Shown: positions 15,558-24,443 of the stretch, piece after piece | How the letters are laid out: each line of letters starts with the position of its first letter | Position numbering within the stretch: the stretch's first letter is position 1 | Source of the DNA: Alcanivorax sp. | Lineage (GTDB): Bacteria; Pseudomonadota; Gammaproteobacteria; Pseudomonadales; Alcanivoracaceae | Assembly (NCBI RefSeq): GCF_019431375.1 | Contig: NZ_CP080267.1 | Coordinates: 930,001-994,000 of the forward strand | Direction: 5' to 3' | Length of the DNA: 64,000 bases | The notes under the pieces: model-generated | Databases searched by the model: none | The model's input: only the letters and a program-made list of their open reading frames with translations | Told to the model about the DNA's origin: nothing | Made by a program: the position numbers and the translations under genes

Positions 15558-17394
15558 TCACCAGCATTCCCTGCAGGCGCCGTGCGGTGGCCGCCGGGTC
15601 TTTCGGCAATTGTCCTTCCGCCAGCATGGCCTGATCGAGCAGCAGTGCCGCGAGATCGTCGAAGCGTTCGCCCTCTTCCATCTCGGCCAGCGCCTGTAGC
15701 AAGCCGTGACTCAGATTCACTTCCAGCACCGGTTTGTTTTCCGGGACCGGTTGGCCGGCGGCTTCCAGCATGCGACGCATCTGTGGCCCCAGCTGGTCTT
15801 CGGCCAACACCAGACAGGCCGGGGAATCCACCAGCCGGGAGGTGGCACGTACCGCTTCCACCCGTTCTGCCAGGGTGCTGCCGAGACGGCCGATCAGCGG
15901 GTTCTCGTTATCCGCCTTGTCCGCCTCTTCACCCAGATCCAGCTCGCCACGGGCCGCATTGACCAGCTTCACATCCTTGTAGCTGTCCAGGTAGCTGACC
16001 ATCCATTCGTCCACCGGGTCGCTGAGCAACAGCACTTCGATGCCTTTCTTGCGGAACACTTCCAGGTGCGGGCTGTTCTCTGCCGCCGACGGCGTGTCAG
16101 CCAGCAGGTAATAGATCTTGTCCTGGTCTGCCGGTTTGTTCTCCAGGTACTGGTCCAGTGAAGTGGCCACCTTGTCCGGCTGCTTGCTGCTGGCAAATCG
16201 CAACAGGGCGGCAATCGCCTCCTGATTGTCACGGTCTTCGCCGATGCCTTCCTTGATCACCTGACCGAAATGGGACCAGAAGGTGGCGTATTTTTCCTCG
16301 TCATTGCCCAGCTTCTTGAGCATCTGCAGCACACGCTTGGTCAACGCTGCACGGATTTTCTGTACCGGACCATAGTCCTGCAGCAGCTCCCGGCTCACGT
16401 TCAGAGGCAGGTTCGGGGCATCAATCACCCCCTTGATAAAGCGCAGGTACTGGGGCAGAAACTGCTCCGCATCGTCCATGATAAAGACACGCTGCACATA
16501 GAGCTTAAGACCACGATTGGCTTCACGGTGATACAGATCAAAAGGTGCCCGGGCCGGTATGTAAAGCAGGCTGGTATATTCCAGCTTGCCCTCAACCTTG
16601 TTGTGGCTCCAGCTCAGGGCATCCTGGAAATCGTGGCTGATGTGCTTGTAGAAATTCTGGTACTCCTCGTCACTGATTTCCTGACGGGGCCTCTGCCACA
16701 GGGCCGTGGCAGAGTTGAGGGTTTCCGTTTTTTCCTCTTCGTCTCCTTCACCCGGGGTGACAAGGGTGATCGGGAACGCCACATGATCCGAGTACTGGTG
16801 AACCACCTGGCGGACCTTGAAATCATCCAGAAACTCCCGGGCATCCTTGCGCAGATGCAGAATCACCGCCGTGCCCTGCTCTGCCCGGTCAATAGCCTCC
16901 ACGGTAAACTCACCCTGGCCGTCGCTTTCCCAGCGCACACCGGCAGAGGCATCGGTACCGGCCTTGCGGCTTTCCACGGTTACCCGATCGGCGACAATGA
17001 ACGCGGAATAGAAACCCACACCAAACTGACCGATAAGCTGGGCATCCTTCTTCTGATCACCACTCAGCGAGGCCAGAAATTTTTCGGTGCCGGAACGGGC
17101 GATGGTACCCAGATTCTCGATCACCTCTTCCTGATTCATGCCGATACCGTTATCGGCAATGGTGAGGGTGCCCGCCTCCTTGTCTATCCGCAGGCTGATG
17201 GCCGGATCGCTCCCTGACTCAAGCAGCGACGGCTCGTCCAGTGCCTTGAAACGCAGTTTGTCACAAGCATCGGAGGCGTTGGAGATCAATTCACGAAGAA
17301 AAATTTCCCGGTTGCTATACAGGGAATGAATCATCAGGTGCAGCAGGCGGGATACTTCTGCCTGAAAACCATGGGTTTGTTTTTCTACGGACAC
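15541..17394 (-). CDS. htpG: Molecular chaperone HtpG (Hsp90)
   Basis: A 617-residue cytosolic Hsp90 chaperone. GHKL ATPase motifs are present: LISNASDACDKLRFKAL (about residues 35-51), DNGIGM (about 82) and GQFGVGFYSAF (about 120). They are followed by the middle domain (NLPLNVSRELLQ) and the dimerisation domain. The length matches the family (about 620). The final residues KAVNS and the TAA stop are encoded by GTGAACAGTTAA, which is part of a dispersed TTAACAGTGAA repeat, so the native C-terminus has been rewritten by the element. The opposite strand's ORFs here are coding shadows. Confidence 0.97.
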   Translation of the reverse strand: MSVEKQTHGFQAEVSRLLHLMIHSLYSNREIFLRELISNASDACDKLRFKALDEPSLLESGSDPAISLRIDKEAGTLTIADNGIGMNQEEVIENLGTIARSGTEKFLASLSGDQKKDAQLIGQFGVGFYSAFIVADRVTVESRKAGTDASAGVRWESDGQGEFTVEAIDRAEQGTAVILHLRKDAREFLDDFKVRQVVHQYSDHVAFPITLVTPGEGDEEEKTETLNSATALWQRPRQEISDEEYQNFYKHISHDFQDALSWSHNKVEGKLEYTSLLYIPARAPFDLYHREANRGLKLYVQRVFIMDDAEQFLPQYLRFIKGVIDAPNLPLNVSRELLQDYGPVQKIRAALTKRVLQMLKKLGNDEEKYATFWSHFGQVIKEGIGEDRDNQEAIAALLRFASSKQPDKVATSLDQYLENKPADQDKIYYLLADTPSAAENSPHLEVFRKKGIEVLLLSDPVDEWMVSYLDSYKDVKLVNAARGELDLGEEADKADNENPLIGRLGSTLAERVEAVRATSRLVDSPACLVLAEDQLGPQMRRMLEAAGQPVPENKPVLEVNLSHGLLQALAEMEEGERFDDLAALLLDQAMLAEGQLPKDPAATARRLQGMLVKAVNS

Positions 17395-17470
17395 GGCTGA
17401 CTCCTATGGGGGTTAATCACCCGGGTGTAATAGGGGCAGCCGTGAGTTTTTCAAGGGGGGAGGAAAGAGC

Positions 17471-18373
17471 TCAGCGCGTGACCTGGTGAGCCAGTGCCGA
17501 GGTCAGATCCGGAAAACGGAACACGAAACCTTGTTGCTCCAGGCGACGGGGATACACCCGTTGGCCGCCCAGCAGGATCTCTGACTGCTCACCCAGACCG
17601 GCACGCAAAGCCACTGACGGCACCCGCAGAAAAGCCGGGCGCTTGACCGCACTGGCCAGGGAACGATGGAACTCACGTTGCGTGACAGGCGCCGGAGCCG
17701 TGGCATTGAACACTCCATCAATCCCCGGAGTTTCCACCGCCCGCACCAGAATCGCCACCATGTCGTCAATATGGATCCAGCTCAACCACTGGCTACCATC
17801 ACCGAGCATGGCACCAAACCCGAGCCGGTAAACCGGTAGCAGCTTGCCAAGCATGCCGCCATCACGCCCCAGCACAATGCCGGTACGTACCAGACACAAC
17901 CGCACCCCCTGACGGGACACAGGCCGTGCCGATTGCTCCCAGGCATCACAGAGCAGATAACCGAAATCACGCTTGCGGGCAGCGCTGTCCTCGGTCAGTT
18001 CCGCATTACCGGCATCCCCATAAAATCCCACCGCAGAACCGGATACCATCACCGCCGGCTTGCGCTGCAACCTGGACACCAGGCCAACCAGCCCCTGGGT
18101 GACACCAATACGGGAATCGAACAGTACCTTCTTGCGACGTTCCGTCCAGCGCCCGGCAAAAAGACTTTCGCCGGCCAGGTTGATGATGCCGTCAATGGGC
18201 TCGTCATCAACGATATCGTCCAGGGACGACACGATACGGGTCTCCTCCGGCAACAGCTTGGCGACCCGCCGCGGACGGCGGCTGAGCACAATGAGCTCAT
18301 GACCGTGAGCCGCCAGTCTGCGGCACAGGTGTTGCCCGATAAATCCACTGCCTCCGGTAATCAGTATCTTCAA
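17471..18373 (-). CDS. TIGR01777 family NAD-dependent epimerase/dehydratase
   Basis: A 300-residue extended SDR of the YfcH / SulA-like family. The N-terminal cofactor loop is MKILITGGSGFIGQHLCRRL. INLAGESLFAGRWTERRK (about residues 84-101) and SGSAVGFYGD (about 131-140) are hallmarks of TIGR01777, and the C-terminal DUF1731-type end reads RVYPRRLEQQGFVFRFPDL. The physiological substrate of this family is not established. The start overlaps the stop of the upstream membrane-protein gene by 4 bases. Confidence 0.9.
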   Translation of the reverse strand: MKILITGGSGFIGQHLCRRLAAHGHELIVLSRRPRRVAKLLPEETRIVSSLDDIVDDEPIDGIINLAGESLFAGRWTERRKKVLFDSRIGVTQGLVGLVSRLQRKPAVMVSGSAVGFYGDAGNAELTEDSAARKRDFGYLLCDAWEQSARPVSRQGVRLCLVRTGIVLGRDGGMLGKLLPVYRLGFGAMLGDGSQWLSWIHIDDMVAILVRAVETPGIDGVFNATAPAPVTQREFHRSLASAVKRPAFLRVPSVALRAGLGEQSEILLGGQRVYPRRLEQQGFVFRFPDLTSALAHQVTR

Positions 18374-19995
18374 CGCGCTGCCTCAACCTTTTGAATGCTA
18401 TTCATGTCATAGAAGTATTCGATGTTGCCTGCTCCCACCGCCACACTCAAGGTCAAATGATCGTCGCTGACCGCCTGCAGGATCCCTGTGCGGGTAGCAA
18501 CGTCACTGGCGGTGATGGTGACAGATTTTCCAACCAGGGCACGAAGCTCCTTCAGTCTCGCAGATATTTCCTCTACCGGCTCGCCTACCCTGCTGCCGGG
18601 TTGCTCCGACTGGATAACAGGGGACTCACTCTCATAGACAACCCCGGCCTCATTGTCTGCCTCCCCCTCAGAGAGCAGGTCAATGCGTTGTCCAGTGGAC
18701 AAGGTCAGTGATTTAAGCTCCTCAGCGGACACACTACGCTCCACGTTTCCGCTGCCCACATTCATGACCAGCCACAGGCGATCGCCACTGACACGGCGCA
18801 ATACCCCATCAAGCTGACGGCCGCTGTGGGTTTCCAGCAGCACATTCCTGTCCACATAGGCCACCAGCTCCGGGAAGGTCTTCTCCACCGGCGGTAACGA
18901 CTGTGCCGGTTCTGGCGCCGCTTTCTCGAACACCGGCGATATCAGGGTTGCACTGCCTTCTCGCGGCTCAGTGATCACCCGGGTTTCCATTGACCCCGGA
19001 ACCACGGCCCAGCCCACTTCGCTTTTCTCCAGACGCACATGCCGTTGTTCCACCGCACCGTTGGTCAGTACCACCCGGGACATCACCTGACCGCTGCCCT
19101 CGGCACGTCTCAGCTGAACATGCTCAGCCTGGACGGATTCGAGCACCCCTTCCGGGAACTGGGTTGCCAGATAATCCTCGGCCACATACGCCAGGGTATC
19201 ATCGTGATCGAAGTGCAAATCCACAACACCATTACGATAGCGGAGATGATTGGAATACGCCGTGAAGTCTCCGACCAGATAGCTTTTGAAACTGTCAGGC
19301 ATGACCAGCACCATGGAACCGGAAAGCTGGTCTGTATCCAGTGGCGCCAGTGCCAGCTCCATGCGATAGCCGCCGGCAAAGATGCGGGTTTCCGGGTAGT
19401 CCTGTCCGTCCGGTTTCCAGGATAAATGCACAACAGGCGCCCCTTCATCGGAAGGGTTCACCAGCATTGTACGGCGCTCGGTGATCTCTTTCGGATCCCA
19501 GCCCAGCAGGATGCGTACTTCCAGCTCGGGCAGGAAACCTTCACCCTGACTGGCCGTCAGCACGCCATCGATCAACGCCACACGGTTATAGCGGAATTTT
19601 TTTCCGTGCAGTCGACCGGACAGGGCTTTCCCCTGCCCTTCCACCACCAGTAACGCGGCCTCCTCAGAGGTCACAAAAGCGGTACTGGACGCCATATTAT
19701 CGCCCCGCAACACCTGGCCGGCCTGGCCAGCCAGATTCTGACGGGGAGCCTGCTCAAGTGGGCTCTGGCCGGTTGCCAGGAACAAGGCAATACCGACTGC
19801 CGCGGTAAGCAGAGAAGCAACACGCCCCAATGCCCACCAGCGATATTCTTCCCAGTGTTGCTGCACCTGCCCCAGGCTTGCCAGGGGAACCAGAAAAAAC
19901 AGGGCGCTGTGCCCCCGGCTGCCAGCCTCATGCATCAGGCCCAGGGTACAGATGATGAGCCCACTTACCCCGATTATGATCAGCAGTTCTGCCAT
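18370..19995 (-). CDS. Membrane protein with duplicated C-terminal beta-barrel-like domain
   Basis: A 541-residue protein that I do not recognise as a whole. Two or three membrane helices occupy residues 1-80, then a large beta-rich region (about 90-340), then two similar modules: residues 375-431 (GRQLDGVLRRVSGDRLWL ... GSGNVE) and 485-538 (RTGILQAVSDDHLTLSV ... GAGNIE). They share the pattern G-x-L-x-x-V-x-x-D-x-L-x-L then GxGN(V/I)E, which recalls Sm-like small barrels (inference). A Glu-rich linker separates them. It is operonic with the TIGR01777 gene (4-base overlap). Confidence 0.7.
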   Translation of the reverse strand: MAELLIIIGVSGLIICTLGLMHEAGSRGHSALFFLVPLASLGQVQQHWEEYRWWALGRVASLLTAAVGIALFLATGQSPLEQAPRQNLAGQAGQVLRGDNMASSTAFVTSEEAALLVVEGQGKALSGRLHGKKFRYNRVALIDGVLTASQGEGFLPELEVRILLGWDPKEITERRTMLVNPSDEGAPVVHLSWKPDGQDYPETRIFAGGYRMELALAPLDTDQLSGSMVLVMPDSFKSYLVGDFTAYSNHLRYRNGVVDLHFDHDDTLAYVAEDYLATQFPEGVLESVQAEHVQLRRAEGSGQVMSRVVLTNGAVEQRHVRLEKSEVGWAVVPGSMETRVITEPREGSATLISPVFEKAAPEPAQSLPPVEKTFPELVAYVDRNVLLETHSGRQLDGVLRRVSGDRLWLVMNVGSGNVERSVSAEELKSLTLSTGQRIDLLSEGEADNEAGVVYESESPVIQSEQPGSRVGEPVEEISARLKELRALVGKSVTITASDVATRTGILQAVSDDHLTLSVAVGAGNIEYFYDMNSIQKVEAAR

Positions 19996-20509
19996 CTTCT
20001 TATTCTCTCAACAGATAAGTCTCTCAACGGAGCGTTGAATCAGCTTCTGTGAACCGTGTGTCGGCACGTTTTCCCCTCAGATTGGCCTTCCAATGTCAGC
20101 CATTGCCATATAATCCTGCACTATGAGACTCGAAAGCGAGCGGTTCTTAGCGGTACAGCCCGCCGAGACGAACCCCAAAGAGGCTCTGCGGGCTCCGGAC
20201 GAAATGGTTTTCCCGATGGCCCCACTTTACAAAGCCGGGCCCAGGCATTCCAGCACTTAAGTGACTGATTTTGCTATACGGCAGTCAGGCATGATCTCCA
20301 TCACACTCCACCTTGCCGCAACCTGCTACAGCGGCCGCCGGCGCCGCCGGGCGTTCCCACCACCACCACTTATCATCGGAAATAAAAAAAAACTTGTACG
20401 GGGGGAAATCAGGATATATACAGGCGCTGAGGATGTTAGGAAACCGGTGCCCCGGACCTGACTAGCCGATTAACAGGTTGTTTGAGGAGGTCAGACACAG
20501 GAGGCCACC
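19996..20509. other. Intergenic region upstream of PA3496-like gene
   Basis: About 510 bases with no convincing gene. It holds the upstream region of the leftward membrane-protein operon, a 7-bp inverted repeat AGCCCGC / GCGGGCT (20157-20194), a run of nine A residues ending at 20392, and a good sigma-70-like promoter (20394-20422) for the small acidic gene. Short frames here lack ribosome sites or recognisable products. Confidence 0.6.
20394..20422 (+). promoter_or_regulatory. Sigma-70-type promoter for PA3496-like gene
   Basis: TTGTAC (20394-20399), a 17-base spacer, then TATACA (20417-20422), preceded by an A-tract. The predicted transcript would start near 20429, leaving a leader of about 80 bases before the ATG at 20510. 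Confidence 0.6.
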
Positions 20510-20746
20510 ATGAGTAACCATCGTAATGAGCAAGACCTTGATTCGGAAGATCTGCTGATGAACGAAGATTTCGATATCCTGGATGACGATACCGGTGATG
20601 AAGAGCAGGAAGAGCGCAGTGCACGTTCCCGCTCTTTCAATATGGACATGCGCCATCGCATCGAGGATCGCCTGGAGGAACGTCGCCTGAAAAAGGAACT
20701 CAACGAATACGAGTTCTTTAGCCTGGACGACGACATTCTTCACTAA
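20510..20746 (+). CDS. PA3496-family small acidic protein
   Basis: A 78-residue protein. An acidic N-terminal half (Asp/Glu-rich, LNEDFDILDDDTGDEE-like) is joined to a basic helical segment (MRHRIEDRLEERRLKKELNE) and ends FFSLDDDILH. This matches the PA3496 family, annotated as putative envelope integrity proteins; the function is not firmly known. A strong ribosome site (AGGAGG) precedes the ATG, and a terminator follows immediately. It is monocistronic. Confidence 0.8.
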   Translation: MSNHRNEQDLDSEDLLMNEDFDILDDDTGDEEQEERSARSRSFNMDMRHRIEDRLEERRLKKELNEYEFFSLDDDILH

Positions 20747-20747
20747 C

Positions 20748-20779
20748 AAAAAAGGCCGGCATTTTGCCGGCCTTTTTTG
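20748..20779. terminator. Bidirectional rho-independent terminator
   Basis: AAAAAAGGCCGGCA TTT TGCCGGCCTTTTTT: a stem flanked by A and T runs on both sides. It lies directly after the PA3496-like gene and 19 bases before the sucD stop, so it serves both convergent transcripts. Confidence 0.92.
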
Positions 20780-20797
20780 TATCCGTGCAGGCTTTGA

Positions 20798-21673
20798 TTA
20801 CCAGCCTGTCGCTTCTTTAACAGCCTTACCAATTTCCGCAGGATTACGCACGGTTTTCACACCGGCCGCTTCTAGGGCTGCAAACTTCTCGTCCGCAGTG
20901 CCCTTGCCGCCGGCAATGATAGCGCCGGCATGGCCCATACGCTTGCCTGGAGGCGCGGTTACACCGGCGATATAGCTCACCACCGGCTTGGTCACGTGCT
21001 CTTTGATATAGGCTGCTGCTTCATCTTCCGCGGTGCCACCGATCTCGCCGACCATGACAATGGCTTCGGTCTGGGGATCATTCTGGAACAATTCCAGGGC
21101 ATCAATAAAGGTGGTACCCGGAATCGGGTCACCGCCAATGCCGATACAGGTGGACTGACCAAAGCCCAGTTTGGTGGTCTGGTTAACCGCCTCATAGGTC
21201 AGGGTACCAGAGCGGGATACGATGCCCACCTTGCCTGGCTGGTGAATGTGACCGGGCATGATACCGATCTTGCACTCACCGGGGGTGATCACACCCGGGC
21301 AGTTGGGGCCGATCAGGCGCACACCGCCCTTGCGGGTGATGTATTCCTTCACGTACAGCATATCCAGCGCCGGGATGCCTTCGGTGATGCAGACGATCAG
21401 CTCGATACCCGCATCAGCGGCTTCCAGGATGGAGTCCTTGCAGAACGGCGCCGGCACGTAGATGACACTGGCAGTAGCGCCGGTTTCGGCAACTGCCTCG
21501 GCCACGGTGTTGAACACCGGCAGGCCCAAATGCGTCTGGCCGCCCTTGCCCGGGGTCACACCACCGACCATCTTGGTACCGTATTCAATGGCTTGCTCGG
21601 AATGGAAGGTACCCTGGCTGCCGGTGAAACCCTGGCAGATAACTTTGGTGTTCTTGTCGATCAGTACGCTCAT
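20798..21673 (-). CDS. sucD: Succinyl-CoA synthetase subunit alpha
   Basis: A 291-residue subunit of the TCA-cycle ligase that converts succinyl-CoA to succinate with nucleotide triphosphate formation. CoA-binding (GFTGSQGTFH) and the phosphohistidine loop (MGHAGAIIAGGKGTADEK, His near 247) are visible. The length matches E. coli SucD (289). The start overlaps the sucC stop by 4 bases (ATGA). It is the last gene of the sdh-suc cluster and ends at the bidirectional terminator. Confidence 0.97.
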   Translation of the reverse strand: MSVLIDKNTKVICQGFTGSQGTFHSEQAIEYGTKMVGGVTPGKGGQTHLGLPVFNTVAEAVAETGATASVIYVPAPFCKDSILEAADAGIELIVCITEGIPALDMLYVKEYITRKGGVRLIGPNCPGVITPGECKIGIMPGHIHQPGKVGIVSRSGTLTYEAVNQTTKLGFGQSTCIGIGGDPIPGTTFIDALELFQNDPQTEAIVMVGEIGGTAEDEAAAYIKEHVTKPVVSYIAGVTAPPGKRMGHAGAIIAGGKGTADEKFAALEAAGVKTVRNPAEIGKAVKEATGW

Positions 21674-22839
21674 GCGGCACCTCCCACTGCTTTTACTACC
21701 TGCTCGGCAGCATCGTCAAAACTTTGCGCGGCGATAATATTCATGCCGCTTTCTGCCAGCTTCTGGGAGCCCAGCTCCGCGTTGTTACCTTCGAGACGAA
21801 CGACCACCGGCACCGTCACACCCACTTCCTCGACCGCCCCGATAATGCCCTCGGCAATCAGGTCGCAACGAACGATACCGCCGAAGATGTTCACCAGCAC
21901 GCCCTTCACCTGATCATCGGAAAGAATGATCTTGAAGGCTTCGGTAACACGTTCCTTGGTAGCGCCGCCGCCCACATCCAGGAAGTTGGCCGGGGCACCG
22001 CCCTTCAGCTTCACCAGGTCCATGGTGCCCATGGCCAGGCCAGCACCGTTCACCATGCAACCGATGTTGCCATCCAGCGCTACATAGTTGAGGTCCCACT
22101 CCGCAGCACGACGCTCACGCTCGTCTTCCTGGCTGGGATCTTCCAGGGCCTTGATGTCCGGGTGGCGATAAAGTGCTGAGCCATCCACGTTGATCTTGGC
22201 GTCCAGACAGTGCAGATCACCCTGATCGGTGATCACCAGGGGGTTCACTTCGATCAGTGCCAGATCCTTGTCTTCAAACAGTTTCGCCAGGCCTACAAAG
22301 ATTTTGGCAAACTGGCCCACCTGCTTGCCTTCCAGGCCAAGCTTGAAGGCGATCTCGCGGGCCTGGTAGGGCTGTGCGCCAACCAGCGGATCCACTTCTG
22401 CCTTGAGGATTTTTTCCGGGGTTTCTTCCGCAACGGTTTCAATGTCCACGCCACCTTCGGTGGAGGCCATGAACACAACACGCCGGGAGGCACGGTCAAA
22501 CACCGCACTCAGGTACAGTTCCTTGGCGATGTCGGTGCAGGTTTCCACGAGGATCTTGGACACCGGCTGACCATGCTCATCGGTCTGGAACGTGACCAGG
22601 TTTTTACCCAGCCACTTTTTGGCAAACTCCGCCGCTTCTTCCGGGCTGTTCACCAGTTTCACGCCCCCGGCCTTACCCCGGCCACCGGCGTGTACCTGGG
22701 CTTTTACCACCCACTTTTCACCACCAATTTCTTTGGTTTTGGCTGCGACCTCTTCCGGAGTATCGCAGGCGAAACCGGTAGAAACTGGCAGACCATAATC
22801 AGCAAAAAGCTGCTTTGACTGATATTCATGGAGATTCAT
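21670..22839 (-). CDS. sucC: Succinyl-CoA synthetase subunit beta
   Basis: A 389-residue ATP-grasp subunit, partner of SucD. MNLHEYQSKQLFADYGLPVS opens it as in all SucC proteins; VKAQVHAGGRGKAGGVKL is the nucleotide-binding loop, and VLVNIFGGIVRCDLIAEGII lies near the C-terminus. The length equals the E. coli protein (388). A GGAAG ribosome site precedes the ATG. It is 71 bases downstream of lpd. Confidence 0.97.
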   Translation of the reverse strand: MNLHEYQSKQLFADYGLPVSTGFACDTPEEVAAKTKEIGGEKWVVKAQVHAGGRGKAGGVKLVNSPEEAAEFAKKWLGKNLVTFQTDEHGQPVSKILVETCTDIAKELYLSAVFDRASRRVVFMASTEGGVDIETVAEETPEKILKAEVDPLVGAQPYQAREIAFKLGLEGKQVGQFAKIFVGLAKLFEDKDLALIEVNPLVITDQGDLHCLDAKINVDGSALYRHPDIKALEDPSQEDERERRAAEWDLNYVALDGNIGCMVNGAGLAMGTMDLVKLKGGAPANFLDVGGGATKERVTEAFKIILSDDQVKGVLVNIFGGIVRCDLIAEGIIGAVEEVGVTVPVVVRLEGNNAELGSQKLAESGMNIIAAQSFDDAAEQVVKAVGGAA

Positions 22840-22910
22840 GCCAATACTTCCATATCAATGAATGAGTGGCGCCCGGTTGGACGCCGTCACTTCGCGACCG
22901 TTCTGCGGCG

Positions 22911-24350
22911 TTATTTCTTGCGCCGACGCTGCGCCACATGGATTGCCTTGTAATCCACGGCCAGGGCGGCTTCATGAACGGTTTCCGACAGGCTCGGATG
23001 ACCGAACACCATCAGTTGCAAATCTTCAATGGTGGCGCCGAATTCCATCGCCACCACACCTTGCTGGATCAGTTCCGAGGCCTGTGGCCCCACCACGTGC
23101 ATACCGAGAATGCGGTCGGTTTTCTCATCGGCCACAAACTTCACCATGCCCCCGGTCTCGCCAGCCGCCATGGCACGGCCATTGGCTGCGAACGGCACTG
23201 CACCGGTCTTGTAGGCTTCACCGGATTCCTTCACTTCTTCTTCGGTCTTGCCCACCCAGGCCACTTCCGGGTGGGTATAGATCACCCCGGGGACGGCATC
23301 GTAGTTGACCTGGGTGTGCTCGCCGGCAATCACCTCGGCCACCATCACGCCTTCTTCGATGGCCTTATGCGCCAACGCCGGGCCACGGACCAGATCGCCG
23401 ATGGCGTAAACACCGGGCACATCGGTACGGCACTGGTTGTCCACGTAAACGAAATTACGCTCATCCAGGCTGACACCGGCATCCTGGCTGAGCAGGCCTT
23501 CGGTGTAAGGGCGTCGGCCCACGGCCACGATCAGGCGGTCGAAGGTCTCCTGCTGGTCGCCGTCCTTGTCGGTGAAGCTCACCACGACCTGGTTCTTCTT
23601 CACCTCGGAGCCGGTGACCCGGGCACCGAGACGAATATCCAGGCCCTGCTTGCTGAACTGTTTCTTGGCGTCCTTGGCAATCTGCTGATCCACCGTGGGC
23701 AGGAAGGTATCCACCGCTTCCAGCACCACCACTTCACTGCCAAGCCGGGCCCAGACGCTGCCCAGCTCCAGACCGATCACACCGGCACCGATCACGCCGA
23801 GGCGCTTGGGCACTTCGGGAAGATCCAAGGCACCGGTGGAGTCGACGATAATTTTCTGATCCACCGGTGTCGGCGGAATCTCCACCGGCACGGAGCCAGC
23901 GGCAAGAATGATGTGCTCGGCCTGCAGACTCTGTGCATCCCCTTCCAGTGGGGTGAATTCCACCTGCTTGCCGCTTTTCAATTGTCCGGAGCCCTGCAAC
24001 CAGGTGACCTTGTTGGCCTTGAAGAGCTGGGCGATGCCGCCGGTCAGGTTGCGGACGATGGTGTCCTTGCGCTTGAGCATGGTATCCAGGTCCAGGCTCA
24101 CGTCGCCCAGCTTGACGCCATGATCAGCCAGAGAACTCTGCGCTTCGTGATACTTCCAGGAAGAATCCAGCAACGCCTTGGAGGGAATACAGCCCACGTT
24201 CAGGCAGGTACCGCCCAGTGCCGGTTCATCCTGTTTGTTGATGCGTTTCTCGATGCAGGCCGTGTTGAAACCCAGTTGCGCACAACGGATGGCGGCCACA
24301 TAACCGCCGGGCCCACCACCGATGACAATGACGTCGTACTTGTCAGTCAT
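22911..24350 (-). CDS. lpd: Dihydrolipoyl dehydrogenase (E3)
   Basis: A 479-residue FAD flavoprotein that reoxidises the lipoyl groups of the 2-oxoglutarate dehydrogenase complex. The redox-active pair is in GGTCLNVGCIPSKALLDSS (Cys near 48 and 53), the FAD site in VIVIGGGPGGYVAAI, the NAD loop in GVIGAGVIGLELGSVW, and the catalytic His-Glu in FGHPSLSETVHEAALAV. A basic tail (AQRRRKK) is slightly unusual. Its place after sucB makes it the E3 of OGDH, possibly shared with other complexes. Confidence 0.96.
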   Translation of the reverse strand: MTDKYDVIVIGGGPGGYVAAIRCAQLGFNTACIEKRINKQDEPALGGTCLNVGCIPSKALLDSSWKYHEAQSSLADHGVKLGDVSLDLDTMLKRKDTIVRNLTGGIAQLFKANKVTWLQGSGQLKSGKQVEFTPLEGDAQSLQAEHIILAAGSVPVEIPPTPVDQKIIVDSTGALDLPEVPKRLGVIGAGVIGLELGSVWARLGSEVVVLEAVDTFLPTVDQQIAKDAKKQFSKQGLDIRLGARVTGSEVKKNQVVVSFTDKDGDQQETFDRLIVAVGRRPYTEGLLSQDAGVSLDERNFVYVDNQCRTDVPGVYAIGDLVRGPALAHKAIEEGVMVAEVIAGEHTQVNYDAVPGVIYTHPEVAWVGKTEEEVKESGEAYKTGAVPFAANGRAMAAGETGGMVKFVADEKTDRILGMHVVGPQASELIQQGVVAMEFGATIEDLQLMVFGHPSLSETVHEAALAVDYKAIHVAQRRRKK

Positions 24351-24443
24351 GATCTATTCCTTCAATCGCAGGCACGCTTCACGCAACACGCTGGCACGCC
24401 CGGAGCGTGGTTGCGTGCCAACGTGATGCGTGCAGGCATACAT
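24351..24443. repeat. Imperfect inverted repeat between sucB and lpd
   Basis: The spacer is rich in GCACGC / GCGTGC units: GGCACGCTTCACGCAACACG on one side and CGTGGTTGCGTGCCAACGTG on the other can fold into a long stem within the sucB-lpd message. It may tune expression or RNA stability (inference), and resembles other low-complexity gene-end repeats in this window. Confidence 0.5.
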
